Translations under genes and position numbers: made by a program | Shown: positions 1 through 7,540 of the stretch, piece by piece | Layout of the letters: each line of letters opens with the position of its first letter | Position numbering within the stretch: position 1 is the first letter of the stretch | From: Ramlibacter tataouinensis | Lineage (GTDB): Bacteria > Pseudomonadota > Gammaproteobacteria > Burkholderiales > Burkholderiaceae_C | DNA: 30,423 nt | Direction of reading: 5' to 3' | Assembly: GCA_002427815.1 (NCBI GenBank) | Contig: DIZF01000081.1 | Coordinates: 1-30,423 of the forward strand | Notes under the pieces: generated by a model | Told to the model about the DNA's origin: nothing | The model's input: only the letters and a program-made list of their open reading frames with translations | Database searches by the model: none

Positions 1-45
1 CATCTATATCTTTGAACGCAAACTAGTATGAAGCCCTCACCCGTG

Positions 46-66
46 CCCTCTCCCAAAGGGAGAGGG
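46..66. repeat. Perfect palindrome, hairpin with 9-bp stem
   Basis: CCCTCTCCC (46-54), loop AAA, GGGAGAGGG (58-66). It lies just beyond the 3' end of the minus-strand histidine kinase gene and could form a stem-loop in its transcript, although no T-run follows. C/T-rich palindromes of this type are a common dispersed intergenic element in beta- and gammaproteobacteria (recalled, not checked). It may act as a weak terminator or mRNA-end stabiliser. No other feature is visible in bases 1-82. Confidence 0.6.
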
Positions 67-82
67 AGCAGACCCGCCGGCC

Positions 83-1537
83 TCACTCGGCGAGCGACGA
101 CGCGACCCGGATCGGAAACCGCGCGCGGATCCGGGTGCCGCTCCCGGGTGCCGTGTCGATGTCAAGGCTGCCGCCCACCAGGCCGGCGCGTTCTGCCATC
201 GACATGAGGCCGAAGTGTTTCTTGCGCTCTTCCGGTGAGCGGTAACGCTCCAGGTCGAAGCCCGCGCCGTTGTCGGAGATGGCCAGTTCCAGATCGCTGT
301 CCACCATCCTCAGCACCAGCTTGACTTCGCTCGCACCGGCATGCCGCGCAGCATTGTTGAGCGCCTCCTGCGCGATCCGGAAGCACGCGGTCTGGATATC
401 GCCGGGCAATTCCACAAGAATGTCACCCGCTTCGAGCTCGACATGCCATCCGGCCGCCTTGGCCTGCTGCTCGAGGGCCCATTGGAGCGCATCGGTGAGT
501 CCGAGATCGTCCAGCATCGTGGGCCGCAGGTTCAGCGCCATTGCGCGAATGTGGGCGATCGCCGCGTCGACCACCTTGATGCAATCGGGCACCCGTGCCG
601 TGGCGCCGTCGCCACCGCGCAGCAGGTCGCTCAGGTGCATACGGATCACCGTGAGGGACTGCCCGGTGTCGTCGTGAAGCTCGCGCGCGATGCGCCGCCG
701 TTCCTGCTCCTGAGCCGCAATGAGCTGCGATGAGAGGTCCCGCAACCTCAGCTCTGCGTCGAGGAGGCCCGAGTTGGCACTGCGCAGCTCCGCGGTGCGC
801 TGTTGCACGAGCCCCTCGAGCGAACGGTTCAACCGCTGCAATTCCTCGTCAATGCGCGTGCGTTCGCTCATTTCGACCAGCAAGGCCTGCTGCGCGGTGC
901 GGCGCCGGCGAACCTGCAGGCAGAGCATGGCCAGGGTCGCGAACAGCGCCAGCACCAGCGCGGTCATGCCGGCCCAGGACCACCGCAAGCGGCGTTCATG
1001 GTCGGCGAGGCGGCCGCGCAGCAGCTGCTCCTCCTTGACCTCGAGGTCTTTCAGGACCGCGCGAAGCCTGGCCATCTCCTCGTGCGGCAGGCCCGTATCG
1101 ATGATCGACCTGGCCGCCTCGAACCCGCCCTCACGACGGGCGTTGATCAGCTGGGCGGCCGTGGGGATCCGGGGAACCAGCTCGCCTTCCATATCCGCAA
1201 GGCGCTGCTCCTGCATGGAATTGTTCGCGACCAGCGCTCGCAAGCGTGCCGAATCTGCGGTGATCACGGCGAAGCCGTTCCGATACGGCTCGAGGTCCTC
1301 CTCCCTGCCACTGATGGTGAAGCCGCGCAGGCCATTCTGGATGTCGGCCAGTGCCGCGCGCGTTCTCGCGATCGTGGTGAGGGCCTCCTGCGTGTGGCTC
1401 ACCCAGTCGGCGGCGCGGCTTTGCTGCAGCGACAGCCAGTAGGCGGCGCACACGAGCACGACCGCCATACAGGCAGCGGCGACAAAGCCGGACAACGTCA
1501 GGTCGCCACGGCCGGGATGGGTTGCCTGGGCGTTCAA
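83..1537 (-). CDS. CHASE3-type membrane sensor histidine kinase (HisKA_3/NarX-like)
   Basis: A 484-aa inner-membrane sensor kinase. A first membrane segment lies at about residues 15-38. A periplasmic helical domain resembling CHASE3 spans about 40-182 (QNGLRGFTISGRE is typical). A second membrane segment lies at about 186-207, followed by a coiled coil at about 215-280. The HisKA_3 dimerisation helix is ERRRIARELHDDTGQ with phospho-acceptor His288. The HATPase_c domain has the N box QEALNNAARHA at about 390-400 and DNGAGF at about 422-427. This class normally phosphorylates a NarL/FixJ response regulator. None lies upstream, so the partner is either left of the window or elsewhere. The start is a TTG with no clear ribosome binding site, so the N-terminus may be shorter. 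The ligand cannot be inferred. Confidence 0.88.
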   Translation of the reverse strand: MNAQATHPGRGDLTLSGFVAAACMAVVLVCAAYWLSLQQSRAADWVSHTQEALTTIARTRAALADIQNGLRGFTISGREEDLEPYRNGFAVITADSARLRALVANNSMQEQRLADMEGELVPRIPTAAQLINARREGGFEAARSIIDTGLPHEEMARLRAVLKDLEVKEEQLLRGRLADHERRLRWSWAGMTALVLALFATLAMLCLQVRRRRTAQQALLVEMSERTRIDEELQRLNRSLEGLVQQRTAELRSANSGLLDAELRLRDLSSQLIAAQEQERRRIARELHDDTGQSLTVIRMHLSDLLRGGDGATARVPDCIKVVDAAIAHIRAMALNLRPTMLDDLGLTDALQWALEQQAKAAGWHVELEAGDILVELPGDIQTACFRIAQEALNNAARHAGASEVKLVLRMVDSDLELAISDNGAGFDLERYRSPEERKKHFGLMSMAERAGLVGGSLDIDTAPGSGTRIRARFPIRVASSLAE

Positions 1538-1640
1538 AGGGCTGGGGCGTACAACAGGATCCCGGATGCTAGGGACTGTGCTGGTCGAGCGCCAGCTGCC
1601 ACGGCGTCAATTCGGCGCGCGGTTGATGTATGTCAACCCG

Positions 1641-1667
1641 AAAAAAAGCCGCCCGAAGGCGGCTTTC
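1641..1667 (-). terminator. Rho-independent terminator of clpA
   Basis: On the minus strand the stem AAAGCCGCC / GGCGGCTTT (1658-1666 and 1645-1653) with a TTCG tetraloop is followed by a run of T (1641-1647 read in reverse). It sits 12 bp downstream of the clpA stop codon and is a canonical intrinsic terminator. Confidence 0.9.
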
Positions 1668-1678
1668 GTTCGCGCGGC

Positions 1679-4021
1679 TTACTGGTCGGTCGAGATTTCT
1701 TCCGGCTCGGGCTTGGCCTTGCCTTCCCTCTTGGGCAGCGGCTGGATGTCCAGCGTGACCTCGGACGTCTCCACGCCCTTCTCGTCGGTCTTGAGCTCGA
1801 CGTCCACCGTCAGGCGCCCGCCTTCGGTCAGGCGCCCGAACAGCAGTTCGTCGGCCAGCGCCCGGCGGATGGTGTCCTGGATCAGCCGCTGCATCGGCCT
1901 TGCGCCCATCAGCGGGTCGAAGCCCTTCTTGGCCAGGTGCTTGCGCAGCTTGTCGGTGAAGGTGACTTCCACCTTCTTCTCCTGCAGCTGTTGCTCCAGC
2001 TGCAGCAGGAACTTGTCGACCACGCGCAGGATGACCTGCTCGTCCAGCGCCTTGAAGCTCACGGTGGCGTCCAGCCGGTTGCGGAACTCCGGCGTGAACA
2101 GCCGCTTGATGTCGGCCATCTCGTCGCCCTGCTCGCGCACCTGGGTGAAGCCCATCACCGCCTTGTTCATCGTCTCGGCGCCCGCATTGGTCGTCATGAT
2201 GATGATGATGTTGCGGAAATCGGCCTTGCGCCCGTTGTTGTCCGTCAGCGTGCCGTGGTCCATCACCTGCAGCAGCACGTTGAAGATGTCCGGGTGCGCC
2301 TTCTCGATCTCGTCGAGCAGCAGCACGGCGTGCGGCTTCTTGCTGATCGCCTCCGTGAGCAGGCCACCCTGGTCGAATCCCACGTAGCCCGGGGGCGCGC
2401 CGATCAGGCGGCTCACGGCATGGCGCTCCATGTACTCGGACATGTCGAAGCGGATCAGCTCTATGCCCATGATGTAGGCCAGCTGCTTGGCCGCTTCGGT
2501 CTTGCCGACACCGGTGGGGCCGGAGAACAGGAATGAGCCGATCGGCTTGTCGCCCCGGCCCAGGCCCGAGCGCGCCATCTTCACGGCGCCCGCCAGCACT
2601 TCCAGCGCCTTGTCCTGGCCGAAGACCACGCTCTTGAGATCACGCTCGAGGGTCTGCAGCTTGCCGCGGTCGTCGTTGGAGACGTTGGCAGGCGGAATCC
2701 GGGCGATCTTGGCCACGATCTCCTCGACTTCGGTCTTGGAAATGGTCTTCTTGCGCTTGCCCACCGGCAGGATGCGCTGGGCCGCCCCGGCCTCGTCGAT
2801 GACGTCGATGGCCTTGTCGGGCAGGTGCCGGTCGTTGATGTACTTGGCCGACAGCTCGGCCGCTGCCGTCAGCGCATTGGCCGCGTACTTGACGCTGTGG
2901 TGTTCCTCGAAGCGCGACTTCAGGCCCTTCAGGATTTCGATCGTCTCGGCCACGCTCGGCTCGACCACGTCCACCTTCTGGAAGCGGCGCGACAAGGCCG
3001 CGTCCTTCTCGAAGATGCCGCGGTACTCGGTGAAGGTGGTGGCACCGATGCACTTGAGGGCACCCGAGCTGAGCGCCGGCTTGAGCAGGTTGGAGGCGTC
3101 CAGGGTGCCGCCCGAAGCCGCGCCCGCCCCGATCAGCGTGTGGATCTCGTCGATGAAGAGGATCGCGTTGGGCTTGTCCTTGAGCGACTTGAGCACGCCC
3201 TTGAGTCGCTGCTCGAAGTCGCCGCGGTACTTGGTGCCCGCCAGCAGCGCGCCCATGTCCAGCGAATACACATTGGAGTCCGCCAGGATGTCGGGCACTT
3301 CCTTCTGCACGATGCGCCAGGCCAGGCCCTCGGCGATGGCGGTCTTGCCCACGCCGGCCTCACCGACCAGCAGCGGGTTGTTCTTGCGGCGGCGGCACAG
3401 GATCTGGATCACGCGCTCGACCTCGTAGTCGCGGCCGATCAGCGGGTCGATCTTGCCGTCCCGGGCCGCCTGGTTCAGGTTCTGCGTGAACTGCTCCAGC
3501 GGCGAGGCCTTTTCGTTCTTCTCGGTGCCCTCCTCGCCCTCGCTGGAGGACGCCTCACCGCTCTTGGTGGGCTCGGGCGGGTCGCTCTTCTTGATGCCGT
3601 GAGCGATGAAGTTCACCACATCCAGACGGGTGACGCCCTGCTGGTGCAGGTAATAGACCGCGTGCGAGTCCTTCTCGCCGAAGATCGCCACCAGCACATT
3701 CGCGCCGGTGACTTCCTTCTTGCCGTTGCCGGTCGACTGCACATGCATGATGGCGCGCTGGATCACGCGCTGGAACCCCAGCGTGGGCTGGGTGTCCACA
3801 TCGTCGGTGCCGGCGACCTGCGGCGTGTTGTCCTTGATGAAGTTGGACAACGACTTGCGCAGGTCGTCGATGTTGGCCGAACATGCGCGCAGCACCTCCG
3901 CCGCGCTGGGATTGTCCAGCAGGGCAAGCAGCAGATGCTCCACCGTGATGAACTCGTGGCGCTGCTGCCTCGCTTCCACAAATGCCATGTGGAGGCTGAC
4001 TTCCAATTCCTGGGCAATCAT
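1679..4021 (-). CDS. clpA: ATP-dependent Clp protease ATP-binding subunit ClpA
   Basis: A 780-aa AAA+ unfoldase that feeds substrates to ClpP. The N domain (about 1-145) is the ClpS docking platform. An acidic Ser/Glu-rich linker (about 150-170) leads to AAA-1 with Walker A GEAGVGKT (220-227) and Walker B LFIDEIH (288-294). AAA-2 has Walker A GPTGVGKT (501-508) and Walker B LLLDEI (567-572). The ClpP-docking tripeptide, IGL in E. coli ClpA, reads MGF at 623-625. The C-terminus carries a charged tail (KREGKAKPEPEEISTDQ). AAAGGA lies 6 nt before the ATG. It is the second gene of a clpS-clpA unit, 64 bp after clpS, and is followed by a strong terminator. Family assignment is secure. Confidence 0.98.
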   Translation of the reverse strand: MIAQELEVSLHMAFVEARQQRHEFITVEHLLLALLDNPSAAEVLRACSANIDDLRKSLSNFIKDNTPQVAGTDDVDTQPTLGFQRVIQRAIMHVQSTGNGKKEVTGANVLVAIFGEKDSHAVYYLHQQGVTRLDVVNFIAHGIKKSDPPEPTKSGEASSSEGEEGTEKNEKASPLEQFTQNLNQAARDGKIDPLIGRDYEVERVIQILCRRRKNNPLLVGEAGVGKTAIAEGLAWRIVQKEVPDILADSNVYSLDMGALLAGTKYRGDFEQRLKGVLKSLKDKPNAILFIDEIHTLIGAGAASGGTLDASNLLKPALSSGALKCIGATTFTEYRGIFEKDAALSRRFQKVDVVEPSVAETIEILKGLKSRFEEHHSVKYAANALTAAAELSAKYINDRHLPDKAIDVIDEAGAAQRILPVGKRKKTISKTEVEEIVAKIARIPPANVSNDDRGKLQTLERDLKSVVFGQDKALEVLAGAVKMARSGLGRGDKPIGSFLFSGPTGVGKTEAAKQLAYIMGIELIRFDMSEYMERHAVSRLIGAPPGYVGFDQGGLLTEAISKKPHAVLLLDEIEKAHPDIFNVLLQVMDHGTLTDNNGRKADFRNIIIIMTTNAGAETMNKAVMGFTQVREQGDEMADIKRLFTPEFRNRLDATVSFKALDEQVILRVVDKFLLQLEQQLQEKKVEVTFTDKLRKHLAKKGFDPLMGARPMQRLIQDTIRRALADELLFGRLTEGGRLTVDVELKTDEKGVETSEVTLDIQPLPKREGKAKPEPEEISTDQ

Positions 4022-4085
4022 GTGATTTCCTTTGCCTTGCTTGCTTGACTACTCTCGAACCACTGTAAATGGGTTCGACCCGGTT

Positions 4086-4445
4086 TTACTCAACCGGTTC
4101 ACTGACACATTGCAGGGGATGCCCTGCCTGACGAGCGGCTTCCTGCACCTGCTCTACCTTGGTGGCGGCCACGTCCCTCGAATAAATGCCGCAGATCGCC
4201 TTTCCGTCCAGGTGGATCTTGAGCATGATCTGGGTGGCGGTCTCCCGGTCCTTGTTGAAAAACTCCTGGATCACCACGACGACGAACTCCATGGGGGTGT
4301 AGTCGTCGTTCAGCATCACCACCTGATACATGTGTGGCGGCTTGGTCTTCTGGGTCTTTCGCTCGACCACCACCGACCCGCCACCCTCTTCCTTCGGGCG
4401 CGTTCTGGGAGCGACCGGGACCGGCGTGGGTGTTTTACTGGCCAT
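4086..4445 (-). CDS. clpS: ATP-dependent Clp protease adaptor ClpS
   Basis: A 119-aa adaptor that delivers N-degron substrates to ClpA. The core begins at YQVVMLNDDYTPMEFVV and includes the Asn/Asp pair of the N-degron pocket. KIHLDGKAICGIYSRDVAATK is the conserved second half, including the pocket His. The N-terminal 35 or so residues form the flexible Pro/Lys-rich arm. The start at 4445 (MASKTPTP) was chosen because homologs, as recalled, begin with this sequence. In-frame ATGs at 4454 and 4487 are possible, and none has a good Shine-Dalgarno sequence. It is upstream of and co-directional with clpA. Confidence 0.95.
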   Translation of the reverse strand: MASKTPTPVPVAPRTRPKEEGGGSVVVERKTQKTKPPHMYQVVMLNDDYTPMEFVVVVIQEFFNKDRETATQIMLKIHLDGKAICGIYSRDVAATKVEQVQEAARQAGHPLQCVSEPVE

Positions 4446-4683
4446 GAAATTCATTCTATCGAGCGGGCTTCCACGCTGCAGCCACAAGGTGAATTGGTGC
4501 CGGAACCGTCACATTCAAGCGACAGGGGGCTGCGACGCGCCTCCATTTTGCGCGGAGCCCGGCCGGGGTGGTGCCGGCGGGGACTGAAATGCATCGAAAA
4601 CTTTAGTATGTGCAAATGTTGACAGGGCGACCCGGTATCCATGACACTCACACAGTCAAGAGGGAAAACAAGGGGCCGAGAAC

Positions 4684-5004
4684 ATGGCGACTGGTACGGT
4701 CAAGTGGTTCAACGATGCAAAAGGTTTCGGGTTCATCGAGCCCGACGGTGGCGGTGCGGATGTGTTCGCGCATTTCTCGGCCATTGCAATGGATGGGTTC
4801 AAGACGCTCAAGCAGGGCTCGCGGGTGAGCTTCGATGTCACCGAAGGGCCGAAGGGGCAGCTGGCGCAGAACATCCAGGCCGAGGCGCTGTCGGACAAGC
4901 CCGAGCCGATCGTCACCCAGCCTGCCGAACGGCAGCCCCGCCATTCCAAGGTCCGCGCCCCGCAGTTCCACGCTTCCGGGCAGGGCGACTACATGACCAA
5001 GTAG
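4684..5004 (+). CDS. CspA-family cold-shock protein with C-terminal extension
   Basis: A 106-aa protein. Residues 1-67 form a complete cold-shock domain with both RNA-binding motifs (KGFGFI for RNP1, and DVFAHFSAI corresponding to RNP2). It binds single-stranded RNA/DNA and is expected to act as an RNA chaperone. Most CspA proteins stop near 67-70 residues. This one continues with about 39 polar, basic and proline-containing residues (DKPEPIVTQPAERQPRHSK...) that look disordered and may add RNA affinity. AAGGGG lies about 9 nt upstream of the ATG. It is divergent from clpS and ends at a bidirectional terminator shared with icd. Whether it is cold-induced cannot be read from the sequence. Confidence 0.93.
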   Translation: MATGTVKWFNDAKGFGFIEPDGGGADVFAHFSAIAMDGFKTLKQGSRVSFDVTEGPKGQLAQNIQAEALSDKPEPIVTQPAERQPRHSKVRAPQFHASGQGDYMTK

Positions 5005-5028
5005 CGCCCGCGCCGTGTCCGGCACAAG

Positions 5029-5052
5029 AAAGCCGCCCGAGGGCGGCTTTTT
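5029..5052. terminator. Bidirectional terminator between csp and icd
   Basis: AAAGCCGCCC (5029-5038) pairs with GGGCGGCTTT (5041-5050), followed by TT on the plus strand and preceded by A residues that give a T-tract on the minus strand. It lies between the convergent cold-shock gene (stop at 5004) and icd (stop at 5071) and can serve both. Confidence 0.88.
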
Positions 5053-5070
5053 GCATGGCCGCGAGGCTAC

Positions 5071-6324
5071 TCACATGTTGTCGATCATCACCTGGCCGAA
5101 GCCCGAGCAGCTGACCTGTGTCGCCCCTGGCATCAGGCGGGCGAAGTCGTAGGTCACCTTCTTGCTCTTGATGGACTTTTCCATCGAACTGATGATGAGG
5201 TCGGCGGCCTTGGTCCAGCCCATGTGGCGCAGCATCATCTCGGCCGACAGGATCTCGGAGCCCGGGTTGACGTAGTCCTTGCCCGCGTACTTCGGCGCGG
5301 TGCCATGGGTGGCTTCGAACATGGCCACGGTATCGCTGAGGTTGGCGCCCGGGGCGATGCCGATCCCGCCGACCTGGGCCGCCAGCGCGTCCGAAATATA
5401 GTCGCCGTTCAGGTTGAGCGTGGCGATCACGCTGTACTCGGCCGGACGCAGCAGGATCTGCTGCAGGAAGGCGTCGGCAATCATGTCCTTGACGATGATG
5501 TCCTTGCCGGTCTTCGGGTTCTTGAACTTGCACCACGGGCCGCCGTCGATCGGCTGGGCGCCGAACTCCTTCTGGGCCAGGCCATAAGCCCAGTCGCGGA
5601 AGCCCCCTTCGGTGAACTTCATGATGTTGCCCTTGTGCACGATGGTCAGGCTGGGCTTGTCGTTCTCGATCGTGTACTGGAGGGCCTTGCGCACCAGGCG
5701 CTCGGTGCCTTCACGCGAAACCGGCTTGATGCCGATACCCGAGGTGTTGGGGAAGCGGATCTTCGTGACACCCAGCTCGTCCTGCAGGAACTTGATCAGC
5801 TTCTTGGCCTTGTCGCTCTCGGCCTCGAACTCGATGCCGGCATAGATGTCCTCCGAGTTCTCCCGGAAAATGACCATGTTGGTCTTGTGCGGCTCTTTCA
5901 CCGGGGACGGCACGCCCTCGAAGTACTGGATCGGGCGCAGGCAGACATACAGGTCCAGCTGCTGGCGCAGCGCGACGTTCAGGGAACGGATGCCACCCCC
6001 CACCGGAGTGGTGAGCGGGCCCTTGATCGAGACCACGTAGTCGCGCACGGCCTCCAGGGTTTCCTCCGGCATCCAGACGTCGGGGCCGTACACCTTGGTC
6101 GATTTCTCGCCGGCGTAGACCTCCATCCAGTGGATCTTCTTCGTGCCGCCGTAGGCCTTGGCCACCGCAGCATCGACCACCTTGAGCATGACGGGCGTGA
6201 TGTCCAGACCGGTGCCGTCACCCTCGATATAGGGAATGATCGGCTGGTCGGGCACGTTGAGCGACATGTCGGCGTTGACGGTGATCTTCTTGCCCTGGGC
6301 AGGGACCTTGATGTGCTGGTACAT
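5071..6324 (-). CDS. icd: NADP-dependent isocitrate dehydrogenase
   Basis: A 417-aa cytosolic TCA-cycle enzyme that converts isocitrate to 2-oxoglutarate and CO2 with NADP+. The length matches E. coli Icd (416 aa). The substrate loop GGGIRSLNVALRQ contains Ser114, equivalent to the AceK-phosphorylated Ser113 of E. coli. YIEGDGTG lies near residue 32. HGTAPKY (340-346) carries the Lys345/Tyr346 pair that marks NADP specificity. The start at MYQHIKVPAQG was chosen because it matches the family and has GGAG about 11 nt upstream; the frame stays open further upstream but that extension is low-complexity and non-homologous. Confidence 0.97.
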   Translation of the reverse strand: MYQHIKVPAQGKKITVNADMSLNVPDQPIIPYIEGDGTGLDITPVMLKVVDAAVAKAYGGTKKIHWMEVYAGEKSTKVYGPDVWMPEETLEAVRDYVVSIKGPLTTPVGGGIRSLNVALRQQLDLYVCLRPIQYFEGVPSPVKEPHKTNMVIFRENSEDIYAGIEFEAESDKAKKLIKFLQDELGVTKIRFPNTSGIGIKPVSREGTERLVRKALQYTIENDKPSLTIVHKGNIMKFTEGGFRDWAYGLAQKEFGAQPIDGGPWCKFKNPKTGKDIIVKDMIADAFLQQILLRPAEYSVIATLNLNGDYISDALAAQVGGIGIAPGANLSDTVAMFEATHGTAPKYAGKDYVNPGSEILSAEMMLRHMGWTKAADLIISSMEKSIKSKKVTYDFARLMPGATQVSCSGFGQVMIDNM

Positions 6325-6676
6325 GGGGAAAACGTCTCCGGAAGAGGAACAGGATGGGGCTCTTTTGCGCAAGCGGCAAAACCATCGAATTTTAGCGTCG
6401 AAACAGCAGCGCCCCCTCCAGGCGGGCGCGCGCGCCGGGGCCCCTTGTTGATTCTTGTCAACCGCGACCGGTACTGCGGCGCGGCCCCGCCCATGCCGCC
6501 TCCTCGGCCGCAAAGAAGGCAGGGCCTGGATCGCGCAAGAATGCCCGCGGCATGGCGGGCATTCTTCCTGTGCGTTCGAACTGTCAACCGTTGCCGGTCG
6601 AGCCCCGTTACGGGTGGGCATTCCTCTCTCGAGGACGCATTCAAGAAATCAGTTCCAGACTTTAAAGGACCGTGTC
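6325..6676. other. 352-bp intergenic region between divergent icd and the lysine-rich protein gene
   Basis: No protein gene is supported here. It should contain the icd promoter (minus strand, 5' part) and the promoter of the lysine-rich protein (plus strand, 3' part). No confident -35/-10 pair could be picked. Its centre is very GC-rich. It also holds one strong hairpin (6537-6566), listed separately. Confidence 0.6.
6537..6566. other. 12-bp perfect inverted repeat, terminator-like hairpin
   Basis: AAGAATGCCCGC (6537-6548), 6-nt loop, GCGGGCATTCTT (6555-6566). The stem is perfect and ends in TTCTT on the plus strand, resembling a weak intrinsic terminator. No annotated gene ends here, so it may terminate a small untranslated transcript, attenuate leader transcription, or be an operator. 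Confidence 0.6.
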
Positions 6677-6973
6677 ATGAACAAACTCCTCGCAACCGTG
6701 CTCGCCTCCGTGTTCGCCGTATCCACGGCCTTCGCCGCTTCCCACACGGGTGCCCCGATGGCCGCCACCCCGGCCCAGCCGGCTGCTACCGGCAGCGCTG
6801 CGACCCCCGCGACTCCGTCGGCCGCCGCGGACAAGGGCCAGATGATGAAGGACGAAAAGGCCACGACCAAGGCCGGGAAGAAGTCGACCAAGACCAGCAA
6901 GAAGACGGTCAAGAAGAGCGCTAAGAAGGGCGCCAAGAAGAGCACCAAGAAGGCGGAAGCGACCAAGTCGTAA
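6677..6973 (+). CDS. Small exported lysine-rich protein
   Basis: A 98-aa protein. Residues 1-20 are a signal peptide (MNKLLATVLASVFAVSTAFA, likely cleaved before AS). An Ala/Pro/Thr-rich segment follows (about 21-50), then a histone H1-like tail of repeated Lys-Lys-Ser/Thr/Gly units (about 51-98). AAAGGA sits 8 nt upstream of the ATG, which decides the start against longer in-frame alternatives. An intrinsic terminator follows 23 bp after the stop. The function is unknown. The composition recalls acid-shock-type periplasmic proteins, and a cell-envelope role or binding to polyanions is inference only. Confidence 0.82.
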   Translation: MNKLLATVLASVFAVSTAFAASHTGAPMAATPAQPAATGSAATPATPSAAADKGQMMKDEKATTKAGKKSTKTSKKTVKKSAKKGAKKSTKKAEATKS

Positions 6974-6996
6974 TCAGCGACGGCAGCGCACCGAAT

Positions 6997-7024
6997 GCCC
7001 GCTTCGCGCGGGCGTTTTTGTTTT
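6997..7024 (+). terminator. Intrinsic terminator of the lysine-rich protein gene
   Basis: GCCCGC (6997-7002), loop TTCGC, GCGGGC (7008-7013), then GTTTTTGTTTT. It is a canonical stem with a T-run, just after the stop at 6973. Confidence 0.85.
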
Positions 7025-7042
7025 CTCGTCGAAAATCGGACC

Positions 7043-7492
7043 ATGAAACACCTGACTCACGCCCTTGCCGCGCTGCTGCTGGCCGGCTGCGTTTTCCCGG
7101 CCGCAGCCCAGGAGGCCCAGACCAACCTGCCGCGGGTCACCCTGTCCGCAGGCATCCATCAGATCGATGCCCAGGTGGCGCAGACACCCGAGCAGCGCGA
7201 GATCGGGCTGATGTACCGCGCGGAGATGCCGCAGCACGAGGGCATGCTCTTCATTTTCGAGCAGCCCTCGGAGCAGTGCTTCTGGATGCGAAACACCCTG
7301 CTGCCGCTCACGGCGGCCTTCATCGCCGACGACGGAACGGTGGTGAACCTCGCGGACATGAAACCGAAGACCCTGGATTCACATTGTTCGGCCAAGCCCG
7401 TGCGCTACGTGCTGGAAATGAACCAGGGGTGGTTTGCGCGCAAGGGCATCAAACCCGGCTTCAGGTTGAACGGCTCATCGTTCAAGAGGTGA
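7043..7492 (+). CDS. DUF192-family exported protein
   Basis: A 149-aa protein. The N-terminus MKHLTHALAALLLAGC is a signal sequence with a lipobox-like LAGC (Cys16). A type I site after FPAAAQ is also possible, so lipoprotein versus soluble periplasmic is undecided. The mature part is a complete DUF192 domain: TPEQREIGLMYRAEMPQHEGMLFIF, then CFWMRNTLLPLTAAFI, then YVLEMNQGWFARKGIKPG. The biochemical role of this family is not established. The start was taken at MKHLTH because it opens the signal peptide. It is convergent with sodB across a shared terminator. Confidence 0.9.
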   Translation: MKHLTHALAALLLAGCVFPAAAQEAQTNLPRVTLSAGIHQIDAQVAQTPEQREIGLMYRAEMPQHEGMLFIFEQPSEQCFWMRNTLLPLTAAFIADDGTVVNLADMKPKTLDSHCSAKPVRYVLEMNQGWFARKGIKPGFRLNGSSFKR

Positions 7493-7494
7493 AG

Positions 7495-7519
7495 AAAAGG
7501 GCCGCATAGCGGTCCTTTT
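7495..7519. terminator. Bidirectional terminator between the DUF192 gene and sodB
   Basis: AAAAGGGCCGC (7495-7505), loop ATA, GCGGTCCTTTT (7509-7519): an 11-bp stem with one G-T pair and T-runs on either strand. It is placed between the convergent stops at 7492 and 7541. Confidence 0.82.
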
Positions 7520-7540
7520 CCTTTGCTGCCTGCGGCGCTG

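Noticed and set aside
803..2536. 577-codon plus-strand open frame
   Set aside because: It runs antisense to the histidine kinase and clpA, with His/Gln/Leu-rich shadow composition and a terminator hairpin inside it.
4619..4647. TTGACA at 4619 as -35 of a cold-shock promoter
   Set aside because: No acceptable -10 box is found 16-18 bp downstream, so it was not listed as a promoter.
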